From assembly GCF_014637405.1 (NCBI RefSeq), contig NZ_BMEY01000014.1:1-64000 (forward strand): 64,000 nt of DNA, given 5' to 3'. The stretch is from Ornithinibacillus halotolerans. Its GTDB lineage: Bacteria; Bacillota; Bacilli; Bacillales; Amphibacillaceae. The notes beneath the pieces were generated by a model. It worked only from the letters and a program-made list of their open reading frames with translations. It searched no databases and was not told the origin of the DNA. Below are positions 53,059 through 62,584 of this stretch, in pieces. Both the position numbers and the translations under genes were made by a program. Positions within the stretch are counted from its first letter, which is position 1. Each line of letters opens with the position of its first letter.

Positions 53059-53640
53059 TTATATATCATATATCGATGGAGATTCATCTTTCTTTGACTC
53101 GTCTTCATCCTCAGATTTTTGTTTTTTATCTTCTTTTTCCGAACTCTCTTTCTCATCTTTCTTACGACTGCTTTTTTCTTCGTGTTTTTCTTTCTGTTTC
53201 TCTTTTTTGTCTGAACCTCCTCTTCCGATTTCGCTTTCTTTTAATAATTGTTGAATTTTTTCAACTGCTTTCGGAGCAAAGTCCAGTAACTTTTCATATA
53301 TATGGGTGTTTTCATCCAGGTGTACCATTTTAATCCCTTTCGCACTTACGATCAAAAATGCTACTGGAGTAATAGAGACACCTCCACCACTACCACCACC
53401 AAAAGGAAAAACTGCTTCACTACTGCTACTACTCTCACTATCTCCACCTTGAGAGCTTCCTCCACTTGGCATAAATTCTGTACCACCTGCAGCAAAGCCA
53501 AAACCTACTTTAGAAACAGGGATGATGACACTTCCATCAGGAGATTCTATTGGGTCTCCTACGATTGTATTTACCTCAATCATATCCTTTAAATTTTCCA
53601 TTGCTGTTGTCATTAACCCTTGAATAGGATGTTCATCCAT
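53059..53640 (-). CDS. gerW: GerW family sporulation protein (YtfJ) with a charged tail
   Basis: Spore protein of the GerW/YtfJ family, linked in B. subtilis to germination with L-alanine. The conserved part has NTIVGDPIESPDGSVIIPVSKV, VGFGFAAGG.EF and a glycine-rich GGGSGGGVSITPVAFLIV. A Ser-rich insert (about 60-75) and a C-terminal tail of about 50 residues (145-193) rich in Lys, Glu and Ser are present. The tail makes it longer than the 151-aa B. subtilis protein. It is 14 bases downstream of ytfI, in one operon. Confidence 0.9.
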   Translation of the reverse strand: MDEHPIQGLMTTAMENLKDMIEVNTIVGDPIESPDGSVIIPVSKVGFGFAAGGTEFMPSGGSSQGGDSESSSSSEAVFPFGGGSGGGVSITPVAFLIVSAKGIKMVHLDENTHIYEKLLDFAPKAVEKIQQLLKESEIGRGGSDKKEKQKEKHEEKSSRKKDEKESSEKEDKKQKSEDEDESKKDESPSIYDI

Positions 53641-53654
53641 TGGATATCCTCCTT

Positions 53655-54257
53655 TTAACTATATACTTCATTCATACTTATTTTTCGAGAAATATACAAA
53701 GCTCTCTGTATAGCTTTTCCTAATCGTATAGATACAATGCAATCAACTTCTGAGTATAGGCCTCTTTGTTGAAAGTGGGGGATGACGGATATTTGAGGAT
53801 TACTTTTAAGATGGGTAAGCTCGTTTAATGTTCCAACGAGAGTTCCTTTAATCATCCATACACCTCCAGATAATATCCCTGTGGAACTTGCATCTCCGGT
53901 ACCAATATGTGTTTTCCAGATTAATTGATGGATTGTTATACTTTTTAGTAAGATAAATAAGATATTCGCTGTATCTTTTATCTGCGAAATGACATCTTCT
54001 ACTAATTCTTTTAATTCCTTCCTTCCTGATTCATCTTTTAGTTTTTCGTATAAATCTAATATGAATTCACTTTCATCCGGAGCTTGTTCATCCAATTTAA
54101 TTTTTCGATGAAGAATTCGTAGTTTTAAATAGTAAATATGAATAACAATATGATGATTATTTTTTTGAAAAATATATTGAATTCTAATTTTCAAATGGAA
54201 AAGTAATAATATAACAAATAAAATAATTAATACTACAATAGTAATAATCCAACCCAT
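53655..54257 (-). CDS. ytfI: DUF2953 membrane protein (YtfI)
   Basis: One N-terminal membrane helix (about 4-22) and a soluble, mostly beta domain with a central helical region (about 65-105). The C-terminal part carries the DUF2953 pattern HIGTGDASSTGILSGGVWMIKG. ATG 54257 (MGWIITIVVLI) follows GGAG by 8 bases; the longer frame is unsupported. 200 aa. It is next to gerW, as in B. subtilis ytfI-ytfJ, and so likely expressed during sporulation. The biochemical role is unknown. Confidence 0.85.
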   Translation of the reverse strand: MGWIITIVVLIILFVILLLFHLKIRIQYIFQKNNHHIVIHIYYLKLRILHRKIKLDEQAPDESEFILDLYEKLKDESGRKELKELVEDVISQIKDTANILFILLKSITIHQLIWKTHIGTGDASSTGILSGGVWMIKGTLVGTLNELTHLKSNPQISVIPHFQQRGLYSEVDCIVSIRLGKAIQRALYISRKISMNEVYS

Positions 54258-54332
54258 ATTGTCATCTCCAACACGTAATAAAATTAGATTGCCACATGTT
54301 TCCAATTTTATGCATTTTCTTCTGGAAAGCTT

Positions 54333-54364
54333 AAAAGGACTGCCCTCCGAAGAGAACAGCCCTT
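54333..54364 (-). terminator. Terminator after the SASP gene
   Basis: AAAAGGACTGCCCTCC (54333-54348) pairs imperfectly with GAGAACAGCCCTT (54352-54364). TTTTAAG follows on the minus strand. Confidence 0.7.
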
Positions 54365-54389
54365 AGCCATTTATCCTATTTAATTGTTA

Positions 54390-54593
54390 TTAACCGTTAT
54401 ATCCACCAAACTGTTGTTCAGCCATTTGAACTAAACGCTTAGTGATTTCTCCACCAACAGAACCGTTAGCACGAGAAGTTGTGTCACCACCAAGTTGAAC
54501 ACCAAATTCTTGAGCAATTTCATACTTCATTTGATCTAATGCTTGTTGAGCACCAGGTACGACTAGTTGATTTGAGTTATTGTTGTTTGCCAT
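54390..54593 (-). CDS. Alpha/beta-type small acid-soluble spore protein
   Basis: Major spore DNA-protecting protein. It coats DNA in the forespore and gives UV and heat resistance. The family motifs are intact: a Gln/Asn-rich N-terminus, [14 protein letters not shown] containing the GPR protease cleavage site (E|FGV type), and [16 protein letters not shown]. 67 aa. AGGAGG lies before the ATG. Expression from sigma-G in the forespore is known for the family; I did not identify a certain sigma-G promoter. It is monocistronic with its own terminator. Confidence 0.95.
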   Translation of the reverse strand: MANNNNSNQLVVPGAQQALDQMKYEIAQEFGVQLGGDTTSRANGSVGGEITKRLVQMAEQQFGGYNG

Positions 54594-54688
54594 GGTATTT
54601 CACCTCCTTGGTACGCTTATAATGTGTAGTTTGGAGGTGAATCATTCATTTAATTTGTTGGAAAGTGTTGGAATTATATCGGACTAGT

Positions 54689-55891
54689 CTAAAACAACCC
54701 TTCAAACGCGTCTTCTTCTTTCTTTTGGTCAGAGACTTTAATTATCTCAATACCATCGATTGCTTCTTGAATTAATTCTTCATAATCAAATTTCGATTCA
54801 TAATAATTGACGCGTTCGCGTTTTGGTTTTGTTTTTGGTGCTTTCGGAACAAATATCGTGCAACAGTCCTCATAAGGACGAATCGAAATATTAAATGTGT
54901 CGATTGTTTTTGAAATATCGATAATCTCATCTTTATCCATTGTAACGAGTGGTCTAATAATTGGATAATTCGTTACTTCATTAATCGTGTTCATACTAGT
55001 CATTGTTTGACTAGCGACTTGACCTAAATTTTCTCCAGTCGTCATCGATAAAATACCTTGTTGCTGACATACTCTTTCACTAATTCTAAGCATCATTCGT
55101 CTCATCACTGTCATACCATAACCATCAGGTGTTTCTTGGAAGATTCGTTGTTGTAATTTTGTAAATGGTACGACGTGAATTTTAATACTTGAGCCATATC
55201 TTGTAAGTTTTTCGGCTAAGTCAATTACCTTTTGTTTTGCTCGGTCACTTGTAAACGGTGGGGATTCAAAATGAATCGCTTCAATTTGTACGCCGCGTTT
55301 CATTGCTAGATAACCGGCAACTGGACTATCTATCCCTCCTGAAAGAAGTAATAATGTTTTATCAGAAGTACCAACTGGAAGTCCTCCTGCACCTCGAACA
55401 ACACCGGAAGTAATATACGTTGCTTCTCCTCGAATTTCAACTTTCACTTCTACATCAGGATGATGAACATCAACTGTAATACCATCTGTGTTTGATAAAA
55501 GATGTCCACCAAGAATTTGATTTAATTCTTGCGAACGTACCGGAAATCCTTTGTTAATCCGTTTTACAGTTATTTTAAAAGTTTTTACATTCTCTGCATT
55601 AGTTAAAGCATATAATGCAGCATCTTTAATCTTTTCCAATTCATTTTCTACTTTAATGGCTAAACTTAAGCTATGAATCCCAAATACATTCTTAACTTTA
55701 TCCATTACGGCATTCGGTTCTGTTCCATTTAAAAGAACGAACATTCTACCTTGCGTACGTTTAACTTTCACAAGTGGAAATTCGGTCAATTTTTGCTGGA
55801 TATTTTGTTGTAGTCGTTCTACAAACTTTTTACGATTTTTTCCTTTTAATGATAATTCTCCATAACGTATTAATATATGATCATATTGCAT
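54689..55891 (-). CDS. thiI: tRNA 4-thiouridine synthase ThiI
   Basis: Adenylates U8 of tRNA and inserts sulfur to give s4U. It has an NFLD region (about 1-60), THUMP domain (about 61-165) and PP-loop ATPase domain with LLSGGIDSPVAGYLAMKRG. It ends soon after the PP-loop domain and lacks the rhodanese domain of E. coli ThiI, as is usual in Bacillus, where the dedicated desulfurase NifZ supplies sulfur. C-terminal cysteines YEDCCTIF are conserved. 400 aa. It follows nifZ by 5 bases. Confidence 0.95.
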   Translation of the reverse strand: MQYDHILIRYGELSLKGKNRKKFVERLQQNIQQKLTEFPLVKVKRTQGRMFVLLNGTEPNAVMDKVKNVFGIHSLSLAIKVENELEKIKDAALYALTNAENVKTFKITVKRINKGFPVRSQELNQILGGHLLSNTDGITVDVHHPDVEVKVEIRGEATYITSGVVRGAGGLPVGTSDKTLLLLSGGIDSPVAGYLAMKRGVQIEAIHFESPPFTSDRAKQKVIDLAEKLTRYGSSIKIHVVPFTKLQQRIFQETPDGYGMTVMRRMMLRISERVCQQQGILSMTTGENLGQVASQTMTSMNTINEVTNYPIIRPLVTMDKDEIIDISKTIDTFNISIRPYEDCCTIFVPKAPKTKPKRERVNYYESKFDYEELIQEAIDGIEIIKVSDQKKEEDAFEGLF

Positions 55892-55896
55892 TTCAT

Positions 55897-57036
55897 CTAC
55901 TCCATTACATCTTTTAGTTGATTTAGTGCTTCTTTTAATTTACTAACAAAAATTCTTATTTCTTCCATCGTATTATCATAAGACAAACTTACTCGAAGTG
56001 CTGATTTGGATCTTGTTGAATCATATCCACAAGCTTTTACAATTCTACTTTCATCTAAATCTTTAGAGGAACACGCAGATTTCGTTGAAATAAAAATACC
56101 TTGTTTCCCTAAAGTATGAATCATTACTTCCGGTTTTAACCCAGGAATTGAAAAGTTCACGATATGTGGTGCAGCATTTTCAGGTGTATTTATCATTATT
56201 TCATCTATTTTCTTAAGTTCCTGACGGAGGTATTGAGACAACGCCTGTAATTGTTGAACTTGATTCTTCTGCCGTTCTTTAATTAAACGAAGTGCTTTAA
56301 CAAATGAAACTGCACCTGCTAGATTCTCTGTACCTGAGCGAACTTTAAATTCTTGTTCCCCTCCATGGAATAAAGGGAATAACTTAACCCCGCTTCTGCA
56401 ATACAGCACTCCAGTACCTTTTAACCCATGAATTTTATGACCGGACATCGTACATAGATCAATGCCACTATCGTTCAGCTGAAGGTCAAGTTTTCCAAGT
56501 CCTTGTACATGGTCAACATGAAAGAATAGCTTCGGGTGCTTTTTAGCTAATTCCCCGATTTCTTTGACCGGTTGAATAGTACCTATTTCGTTATTTACAT
56601 GCATGACACTAATTAGAATTGTTTCATTTGTTATAGCACTTTCCACGTCTTCTACAGAAACAATTCCATCACGATTAACTGGTAGATATGTTACTTGAAA
56701 TCCTAAAGACTCTAAGCTTTTACAAGCTTCGAATACGGAAGGGTGTTCAATTTCTGTTGTAATAATATGTTTACCTCTTCCTTGGTGCTGTAAGGCAATT
56801 CCTTTAATTGCGATATTATTTCCTTCTGTACCGCCAGAAGTGAAAATGATTTCATCATCTTTCACTTGTAATAGATTGGCTATTTGTTGTTTGGATTTTA
56901 TTAGTAATTTCTCCGTATCACCACCAAGCTGATGGATAGAAGATGGATTTGCAAAAAAATTAGTTGAAACTTGCTCAAAACTTTTTAACACTTCTGGATG
57001 CGGTTTTGTTGTTGCACTATTATCAAGATATATCAC
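55897..57036 (-). CDS. nifZ: Cysteine desulfurase NifZ (ThiI partner)
   Basis: PLP-dependent desulfurase that takes sulfur from cysteine and passes it to ThiI. The PLP lysine lies in MSGHKIHGLKGTG, the PLP-binding histidine in TTEIEHPSVFEA and the active cysteine in STKSACSSK. 379 aa. The N-terminus MIYLDNSATTKP is typical of the class. It is directly upstream of thiI (5-base gap), the standard Bacillus nifZ-thiI pair for s4U. Not an iscS for general Fe-S work, judging from context. Confidence 0.94.
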   Translation of the reverse strand: MIYLDNSATTKPHPEVLKSFEQVSTNFFANPSSIHQLGGDTEKLLIKSKQQIANLLQVKDDEIIFTSGGTEGNNIAIKGIALQHQGRGKHIITTEIEHPSVFEACKSLESLGFQVTYLPVNRDGIVSVEDVESAITNETILISVMHVNNEIGTIQPVKEIGELAKKHPKLFFHVDHVQGLGKLDLQLNDSGIDLCTMSGHKIHGLKGTGVLYCRSGVKLFPLFHGGEQEFKVRSGTENLAGAVSFVKALRLIKERQKNQVQQLQALSQYLRQELKKIDEIMINTPENAAPHIVNFSIPGLKPEVMIHTLGKQGIFISTKSACSSKDLDESRIVKACGYDSTRSKSALRVSLSYDNTMEEIRIFVSKLKEALNQLKDVME

Positions 57037-57105
57037 AGTAAACCCTCCATTAAATAAACATAGAAATTTGTTTCAATATTTTATAAAAATTTACCTATTA
57101 AAAAA

Positions 57106-57150
57106 CTAAAGGGCTGTCTTTAGGAATTAAATTCCATAAAGCAGCCTTAG
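57106..57150 (-). terminator. Terminator after ezrA
   Basis: A long stem CTAAAGGGCTG.CTTTA.GAATT against AATTC..TAAAG.AGCC.TTAG (57106-57150). T6 follows on the minus strand. It is 7 bases past the ezrA stop. Confidence 0.8.
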
Positions 57151-57156
57151 CGACTA

Positions 57157-58848
57157 TTACTTTAAAATTAACTGATTCTCTTCAATTCGTTTTAATGCTC
57201 CTGGCTCCACTTCTTCTAATGCACGAGCAGCTTGTTCTAATGCAACTTCATATTCATAATTTCTAAATAGCGTTTCCGCTTCGGATAACTTCGCAGCAAG
57301 AAGTGGATACATACTTCTATAACGGTTCGCATATTGAATAACTTGTTCTGTTAAGTATGCTTGGTCAAGCATTACATCTGTTTTTTCCATTAATAAATCA
57401 ACTGCTGCTTTTGCACTTTCCAATGACTTTCTTACTTCAGAAATATCTAATGGACTTTTTTCTAAAGATATTAATACTTGGTTACTTTTTTCAAGTGCTT
57501 CGTCCATTGAATTCCAAATAAAACTTGGCACACCTGGAATATTACTTTTGTTAATTTTTCGATGTGTGTTATTAATTTGCTCACGAATATCAGTTAACTT
57601 TTCTTTTGCTTCAATTTCATCTTTTCGTAAATTATTTACACTCGTTTTAAAATCGTTATGTTCTTCGACAATTTCATTAAGTTTATTTAAACCTAATTCT
57701 AGAATATCTCTCAACTCAGAATAAGGTGTCTCTTTCTCTTCTAACCCAACTCGTACTTCTTCATATACCTTCTGTAATTGAGTAATATTCTTTTCTAATG
57801 CTAGAAACTTTTCCATATCTTGATCGTCAAAGTAATACGTATATTTCAATCGTTCTACTTCATTTTTTGTTTCATCAAAAGAGGCAGCAATTTCTTGAAT
57901 AGATTGTCCATATCCAGATACTTTTGTTTCCATATAGTTTTTTGCTATTGCTTCTTTCTCTAATAGCTGATACATTTCTTGAATTCTTTCTTCAATCTCC
58001 ACTGTCAATTCTTTCACTTCTGATGATTGACCTTTTTCCAGGCTATTCACACAATCCAACAATCGTTGTTGATAGCCTTGTAATTCTTTTTCGAATCCAA
58101 GATGTTCAATTCGGAATCCAGATTCTTTCATTTCTTTTATACCAGCATATAAATCATCGATTTGTGAAGGAAGCTCCTGTTTACAAATTCGATAGATTTC
58201 AGGAAATTCTTCTATTTCTATTTCTAATTGTTCTAACCTTGCCTTTAATGTATCAACAAGTTCTTTTGCTTCCGTGTAATTACCAGTATCAACTAATTCA
58301 TTGTATTGTTCTAGACCTTCATCTAACTCATCCAGTTCCACTTCAAAGCGAACTTCTGCCTTTCCAAATTGGAATCTATTCTGAGCTATATTTTTCTTCA
58401 ATGTTCTTATGGTTGGTTCGATATACTCTACTTCTTTTCGGCTAGATTCTTCGGACTCAACTAATTCATCTAGTTCGATGAGAATCTTTTCAATATCTTT
58501 TTCTATCGTTTGAAGGTTTTGGTCAATTTTACGAAGTGTATGCTTGGCAGTTGAAAAACGAAACTTATCTGCTGCTCCTTCCGCATCAAATAGATACTCT
58601 TCTATTTCCGGGAGATCTTTAGCAAGGATAAATTCCCAACGTTCTTTCCATGATTCAAATCTTTCTTGTGTCTCCCCAGACAAATTTAATGATTTAATTC
58701 TTCTTAATTGAGCAGACACATTACGATTCATTATATCTAACTTCCAACTTTCAAGTCGGTCAACGGCATCGTAAACTTGTTTTCTCATGATAAGGCTTAT
58801 AATAATAAGTGCAATAATTCCAAGTATAATTCCGATAATAAATTCCAT
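57157..58848 (-). CDS. ezrA: Septation ring formation regulator EzrA
   Basis: Membrane-anchored inhibitor of aberrant FtsZ ring formation that also helps recruit PBP1. An N-terminal membrane helix (about 1-22, MEFIIGIILGIIALIIISLI) with the bulk in the cytoplasm, forming spectrin-like coiled-coil repeats from about 25 to 563. The ATG at 58848 has AGGGGG 7 bases upstream and gives 563 aa, like B. subtilis EzrA (562). A longer frame adds eight codons without support. hisJ, which lies between refZ and ezrA in B. subtilis, is absent. Confidence 0.95.
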   Translation of the reverse strand: MEFIIGIILGIIALIIISLIMRKQVYDAVDRLESWKLDIMNRNVSAQLRRIKSLNLSGETQERFESWKERWEFILAKDLPEIEEYLFDAEGAADKFRFSTAKHTLRKIDQNLQTIEKDIEKILIELDELVESEESSRKEVEYIEPTIRTLKKNIAQNRFQFGKAEVRFEVELDELDEGLEQYNELVDTGNYTEAKELVDTLKARLEQLEIEIEEFPEIYRICKQELPSQIDDLYAGIKEMKESGFRIEHLGFEKELQGYQQRLLDCVNSLEKGQSSEVKELTVEIEERIQEMYQLLEKEAIAKNYMETKVSGYGQSIQEIAASFDETKNEVERLKYTYYFDDQDMEKFLALEKNITQLQKVYEEVRVGLEEKETPYSELRDILELGLNKLNEIVEEHNDFKTSVNNLRKDEIEAKEKLTDIREQINNTHRKINKSNIPGVPSFIWNSMDEALEKSNQVLISLEKSPLDISEVRKSLESAKAAVDLLMEKTDVMLDQAYLTEQVIQYANRYRSMYPLLAAKLSEAETLFRNYEYEVALEQAARALEEVEPGALKRIEENQLILK

Positions 58849-59073
58849 AGAAAAGCCCCCTAAAAAAATCAACAGAAAAATCCATCTATAAGTACAATTT
58901 GAAATAAGTATATTAAGCTAGTTTACTATAATCATAATACCATGTATACACCGATTTTGGCTAAAAAAATCTAATAAAAATAGTGTTTTTTGTCAGATAT
59001 TGTATTACCGTGTAATTTGAATATTAGTTTTCTCTAAAAAACGTTTTAATTTTCGACAGTTGGTCAAATTCAT

Positions 59074-59682
59074 CTAGTCTGTAATGTAATCCAACCAATT
59101 GTGGATTGTCCGTACATATTGTTTAACAAAGAGAGCATGCGAGTATTCCCCTATTACTTGCTCTTTCCATTCATTGTGTAAAATGTAAGGAGTTACTAAC
59201 ATCCCTTTTAATTGCATTAACAAGAATTGCTTGTCCATTGTTTTCCTTTTCTTCTGCTTATCTTTAAATAACTCAGAAAACAAATTACCAATAATAAAGT
59301 TTTCCTTAGCAAGATATGTAACTGCCATTTCCCTTACAAATACGGAATCCATTGACAATTCACGGTGTATAAAACAAGATAATTGAAGATTTGAATGCTT
59401 ATAATGTATAATTTGATGTATTAATTTTTTAATTTTTTCAAGAGGCGTAATATCATTTGATTCTTCCAGGGTTGATTCGATAACAGCTAAATATTCTTCA
59501 TAATAGTTTGATACTGCATATTCTAAAAGCCCTTGCTTTCCTTTAAAATAATAACTAATTGAAGATAGATTTACAGAAGCTTTTTCAGCAATATCTCGAA
59601 CAGAAGTACCATGGAATCCTTTTTGATAAAAAAGTAATGATGCAGCGTCCATCACTTTTCGTTTTGTTGGGGTATCTTCCAA
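59074..59682 (-). CDS. refZ: TetR-like forespore FtsZ regulator RefZ
   Basis: TetR-family DNA-binding protein. In B. subtilis RefZ helps reposition the Z-ring during sporulation by binding motifs near the origin. The HTH is in FHGTSVRDIAEKASVNLSSISYYFKGKQGLLEYAV (read in two parts, about 25-60), closely like RefZ. The TTG at 59682 is chosen because AAAGGAG lies 9 bases upstream. The longer TTG start overlaps that site. 202 aa. The neighbourhood ezrA, free-Met-R-SO reductase (ytsP), dgcP (ytrP) and rpsD supports RefZ over other TetR proteins. Confidence 0.87.
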   Translation of the reverse strand: MEDTPTKRKVMDAASLLFYQKGFHGTSVRDIAEKASVNLSSISYYFKGKQGLLEYAVSNYYEEYLAVIESTLEESNDITPLEKIKKLIHQIIHYKHSNLQLSCFIHRELSMDSVFVREMAVTYLAKENFIIGNLFSELFKDKQKKRKTMDKQFLLMQLKGMLVTPYILHNEWKEQVIGEYSHALFVKQYVRTIHNWLDYITD

Positions 59683-59845
59683 TCGGATCAACTCCTTTCA
59701 TAATCAAACAGTCTTATGATATAAATACGACAAAAAAATGTTATTTCCTGCATATAAACTCTTAATCTTTCAGATGTTTATGTAAGTTTGATACAAGTTT
59801 GTTAGGTTTATGACATTTGTTTTTTAATTTATAGGAGGGATTCAT

Positions 59846-60325
59846 ATGTTTCAAACAACTAATTATTCAGGTAATAAAGAAAAGGACTACGAGCTTTTAT
59901 TAAAACAACTGAACGCTCTATTAGATGGTGAAACTGATGTTGTTGCCAATTTATCTAATACATCAGCACTATTAAATCAATTTTTATCAGACATAAACTG
60001 GGTTGGATTTTATGTATGGAAAGATGATGAACTTGTTTTAGGACCTTTTCAAGGGTTACCAGCTTGCATTCGTATTCCTTATGGTAAAGGTGTCTGTGGT
60101 ACAGCTGTAAAAAAACGTAGTACTCAAAGGATTGCAGACGTTGATCAATTCCCTGGTCATATTGCATGTGATAGTGCAAGTAAATCTGAAATTGTTATTC
60201 CGATTATTAAAGATGGCAATGTTTTTGGGGTATTGGATATCGACAGTCCGATTCTTGATCGATTTGATGAAACAGATCAACTTTATTTAGAAAAACTTGT
60301 AAATGAGTTAATTAAGCATTTGTAA
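59846..60325 (+). CDS. msrC: Free methionine-(R)-sulfoxide reductase (GAF-type fRMsr)
   Basis: Reduces free L-methionine-(R)-sulfoxide with thioredoxin. Single GAF domain. The three conserved cysteines are present at C84 (PACIRIPYGKG), C94 (GVCGTAV) and C118 (HIACDSASKSEIVIP), the catalytic and resolving set. 159 aa, equivalent to B. subtilis YtsP. Ribosome site ATAGGAGGG lies 8-9 bases before the ATG. It is divergent from refZ and ends against the convergent dgcP. Confidence 0.93.
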   Translation: MFQTTNYSGNKEKDYELLLKQLNALLDGETDVVANLSNTSALLNQFLSDINWVGFYVWKDDELVLGPFQGLPACIRIPYGKGVCGTAVKKRSTQRIADVDQFPGHIACDSASKSEIVIPIIKDGNVFGVLDIDSPILDRFDETDQLYLEKLVNELIKHL

Positions 60326-60329
60326 TTGA

Positions 60330-60362
60330 TTAGAGGATGTCTCTTTTATCGACATCCTCTAA
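60330..60362. terminator. Bidirectional terminator between the fRMsr gene and dgcP
   Basis: TTAGAGGATGTC (60330-60341) pairs perfectly with GACATCCTCTAA (60351-60362). It includes the dgcP stop codon and T5 follows on the plus strand. Confidence 0.8.
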
Positions 60363-62251
60363 CTTTTTATATGGACAGCTTCATTCTTTTCGTCCTCGAT
60401 GCTATACTTTACCACGCAATTTTTTCCGTAACTTTTCGCTTCATAAAGTGCTTTGTCGGCCCTTACAAAAAATTTCTTTGGTGTATCTTCTTCCATTGCT
60501 GACCATGACGAAACTCCAGCCGATAATGTAACCTGTGGCTCAGTGAAATTCTCAACCTGGTTATTAATATTCCTTGCAAGTTGAACACCTGCATTCAACT
60601 CGGTATTCGGAAGATAGATAGCTAATTCTTCTCCTCCCCATCTAGCAGCTATATCTCGTTCGTCAATAGTTGAAATAATAATATTGGCAACTTGCTTGAG
60701 TACTTCATCTCCTATATAATGGCCAAATTTATCATTCACTTTCTTGAAATTATCGATATCGAATAAAATTAACGTTCCTAGTTCTCCTTTATTCATATGT
60801 TCAACGATTCTTTCATCTAAATAATTTCTTGAATACAACTGCGTTAAATAATCGGTTGATGCTACTTTTTCTAAACGATCCTTTAAAATTGTATTAACTA
60901 TTGCTAATGTGGAATGGCGAATGATCGACTGTAGCAATTTAAATTGGTCAAAAGAAAAAGCATATGCTTCTGGATGGAGGACAAACACAACACCATTAAT
61001 ATCTCCTAAGTTCTCCATAGGAAAAGCCATGACGGAATGATACGAGTAATATTCATCATTATTATACTCACCGATAAAGATAGCTTCTTTTTTTCTTGAT
61101 ATTTCTTGTGCCAAATCTCTTATAAAACTACGTCCTTCTATTGTTTCAAAGAATTTAGTACTTCCCTCGAGTAATTCGAATTGCTGAGTTGTTTCCTTTT
61201 TCTTATAGACAAACCCTATTTCTCCCGGCTTACAAACTTGTACAATTTTTTCTCTAACTAATTGAGTTATCTCAACTAAATCATGGCTTGAATTTAATTG
61301 GTGCGTTAAATCATTTACTAGTTTTAAATCAGCTACAAGATGAGTTGAATATTGATATAAACTAATATTTTCAAATGTTCTTCCAGCAATGTTAGCAAAT
61401 TCCTCTAAAAAGTACTTATCACTTTCAGAGAATTTAATTTGTTTGGAAGTTAGGAGTTTGATTACCCCATACACCCCTTGACATCCCTTTAAAGGGGCAT
61501 AAATATATGTTGTATGGTTAGTTTTATCGATTAATAATTTACCACTTAAAAAAACCTTAGAACTAAGTGAATCATCATTTAATTCAATTGATTCAACAGG
61601 TAATCCTTTCGTCTCATCAAAATCTTGTGATAACAAAAGAATATATTCGAATTGAGGATATATTTTTTTTATGCTTTCATTTATTTCTGATAAGACTTCG
61701 CTTGTATTATTTAGAACGGAAAACTTTTGTGATGCTTCGTATAATTGTTTATATTTATCCAATCGTGGGACCGATGAATCCAGTTTATAAACTAAGTGAA
61801 TTAATTCATTCAAATTAACTTGAATGGAATTTATTAGATTAGTTTTGAAGATAAGATCATTAGGTGATTGAATTCCGAACACGATTAAACCCATTGGTCC
61901 GTTTGATGGACTTAATGGAATTGTAACGATGTCAAAATTATGTAGTTTATTAGTAATTAAATCTTCCTTTTCTAATTCAATTACTTTCTTTTGTAATATA
62001 CTATTTTGAATATGATTATTCTTATCACAAATGACATCGGTAAAACTTAATTCCTCTAATTTACTTGATTTACATACTAATTGAAAGAGATTTTTATGAT
62101 CGTTGTATATATAAATACTTATAAATAGGGTATTTAATAGTGCTTGTGTCTCTTCTGCTAACTTAACGAAAAAATATTCTTTACTTTTAGACGTTGTTAG
62201 TAAATCATAGTATGTGATTTTTAATTTATCTATTAGATTATTTTCGTCCAT
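60359..62251 (-). CDS. dgcP: Diguanylate cyclase DgcP (GAF-GGDEF)
   Basis: Makes c-di-GMP from two GTP. The N-terminal about 460 residues hold degenerate GAF-like sensor domains. The C-terminal GGDEF domain (about 465-625) has TDYLTQLYSRNYLDERI, the GTP-binding LILFDIDNFKKVNDKFGHYIGD and an active-site motif GGEEL (RWGGEELAIYLP), a functional variant. No membrane helix is seen. The ATG at 62251 has AGGTGA 5-6 bases upstream. 630 aa. Equivalent to B. subtilis YtrP (DgcP) by position next to rpsD. It may supply c-di-GMP to the PilB MshEN-type domain. Confidence 0.92.
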   Translation of the reverse strand: MDENNLIDKLKITYYDLLTTSKSKEYFFVKLAEETQALLNTLFISIYIYNDHKNLFQLVCKSSKLEELSFTDVICDKNNHIQNSILQKKVIELEKEDLITNKLHNFDIVTIPLSPSNGPMGLIVFGIQSPNDLIFKTNLINSIQVNLNELIHLVYKLDSSVPRLDKYKQLYEASQKFSVLNNTSEVLSEINESIKKIYPQFEYILLLSQDFDETKGLPVESIELNDDSLSSKVFLSGKLLIDKTNHTTYIYAPLKGCQGVYGVIKLLTSKQIKFSESDKYFLEEFANIAGRTFENISLYQYSTHLVADLKLVNDLTHQLNSSHDLVEITQLVREKIVQVCKPGEIGFVYKKKETTQQFELLEGSTKFFETIEGRSFIRDLAQEISRKKEAIFIGEYNNDEYYSYHSVMAFPMENLGDINGVVFVLHPEAYAFSFDQFKLLQSIIRHSTLAIVNTILKDRLEKVASTDYLTQLYSRNYLDERIVEHMNKGELGTLILFDIDNFKKVNDKFGHYIGDEVLKQVANIIISTIDERDIAARWGGEELAIYLPNTELNAGVQLARNINNQVENFTEPQVTLSAGVSSWSAMEEDTPKKFFVRADKALYEAKSYGKNCVVKYSIEDEKNEAVHIKS

Positions 62252-62368
62252 ATTAATCACCTATTAAGTATTTGAAAAAAGATATATACTTTATTATAAT
62301 TGATATTTTTACTTTCGTGTAATAATTTGTTAATTTATCCGTAATTATTTCATATGAAAATGAAAATG

Positions 62369-62397
62369 TTGACTTTCTATCCGAAAAATTATATACT
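62369..62397 (+). promoter_or_regulatory. Sigma-A promoter of rpsD
   Basis: TTGACT (62369-62374), 17-base spacer, TATACT (62392-62397), close to consensus. The predicted start is near 62404. Confidence 0.85.
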
Positions 62398-62403
62398 ACT
62401 CTT

Positions 62404-62584
62404 TGTGTAAAATAATACGGCAGCCTAAGTGAATCACCACTTGGTTCATTTTGTTCCTCCATATGAGGTGTATCGTGTAACTCTCTGCTGCTGGAGCGAT
62501 GGTACATGAAAACAAAATGGCCTTTGGAACGAATCACGGTTGATTTTATTTTATGCAAATAAAATAAAAGGAGGAAATGCAATT
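62404..62584 (+). promoter_or_regulatory. rpsD 5' leader (probable S4 autoregulatory RNA)
   Basis: A 180-base untranslated leader lies between the promoter and rpsD. It has inverted segments such as AAGTGAATCACCACTT and TTTGTTC..GAACAAA-like pieces. In B. subtilis the rpsD leader binds S4 and represses its own synthesis. The position and length match, but I could not fold it in detail. An open frame on the opposite strand across this region has no support. Confidence 0.65.

Noticed and set aside
57924-58445. 173-codon open frame opposite ezrA
   Set aside because: Antisense to a long coiled-coil gene. Its hydrophobic composition is what the reverse complement of Glu/Lys-rich codons gives.
62253-62582. 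109-codon open frame opposite the rpsD leader
   Set aside because: No ribosome site, no recognisable protein features, and it overlaps the promoter and leader of rpsD.
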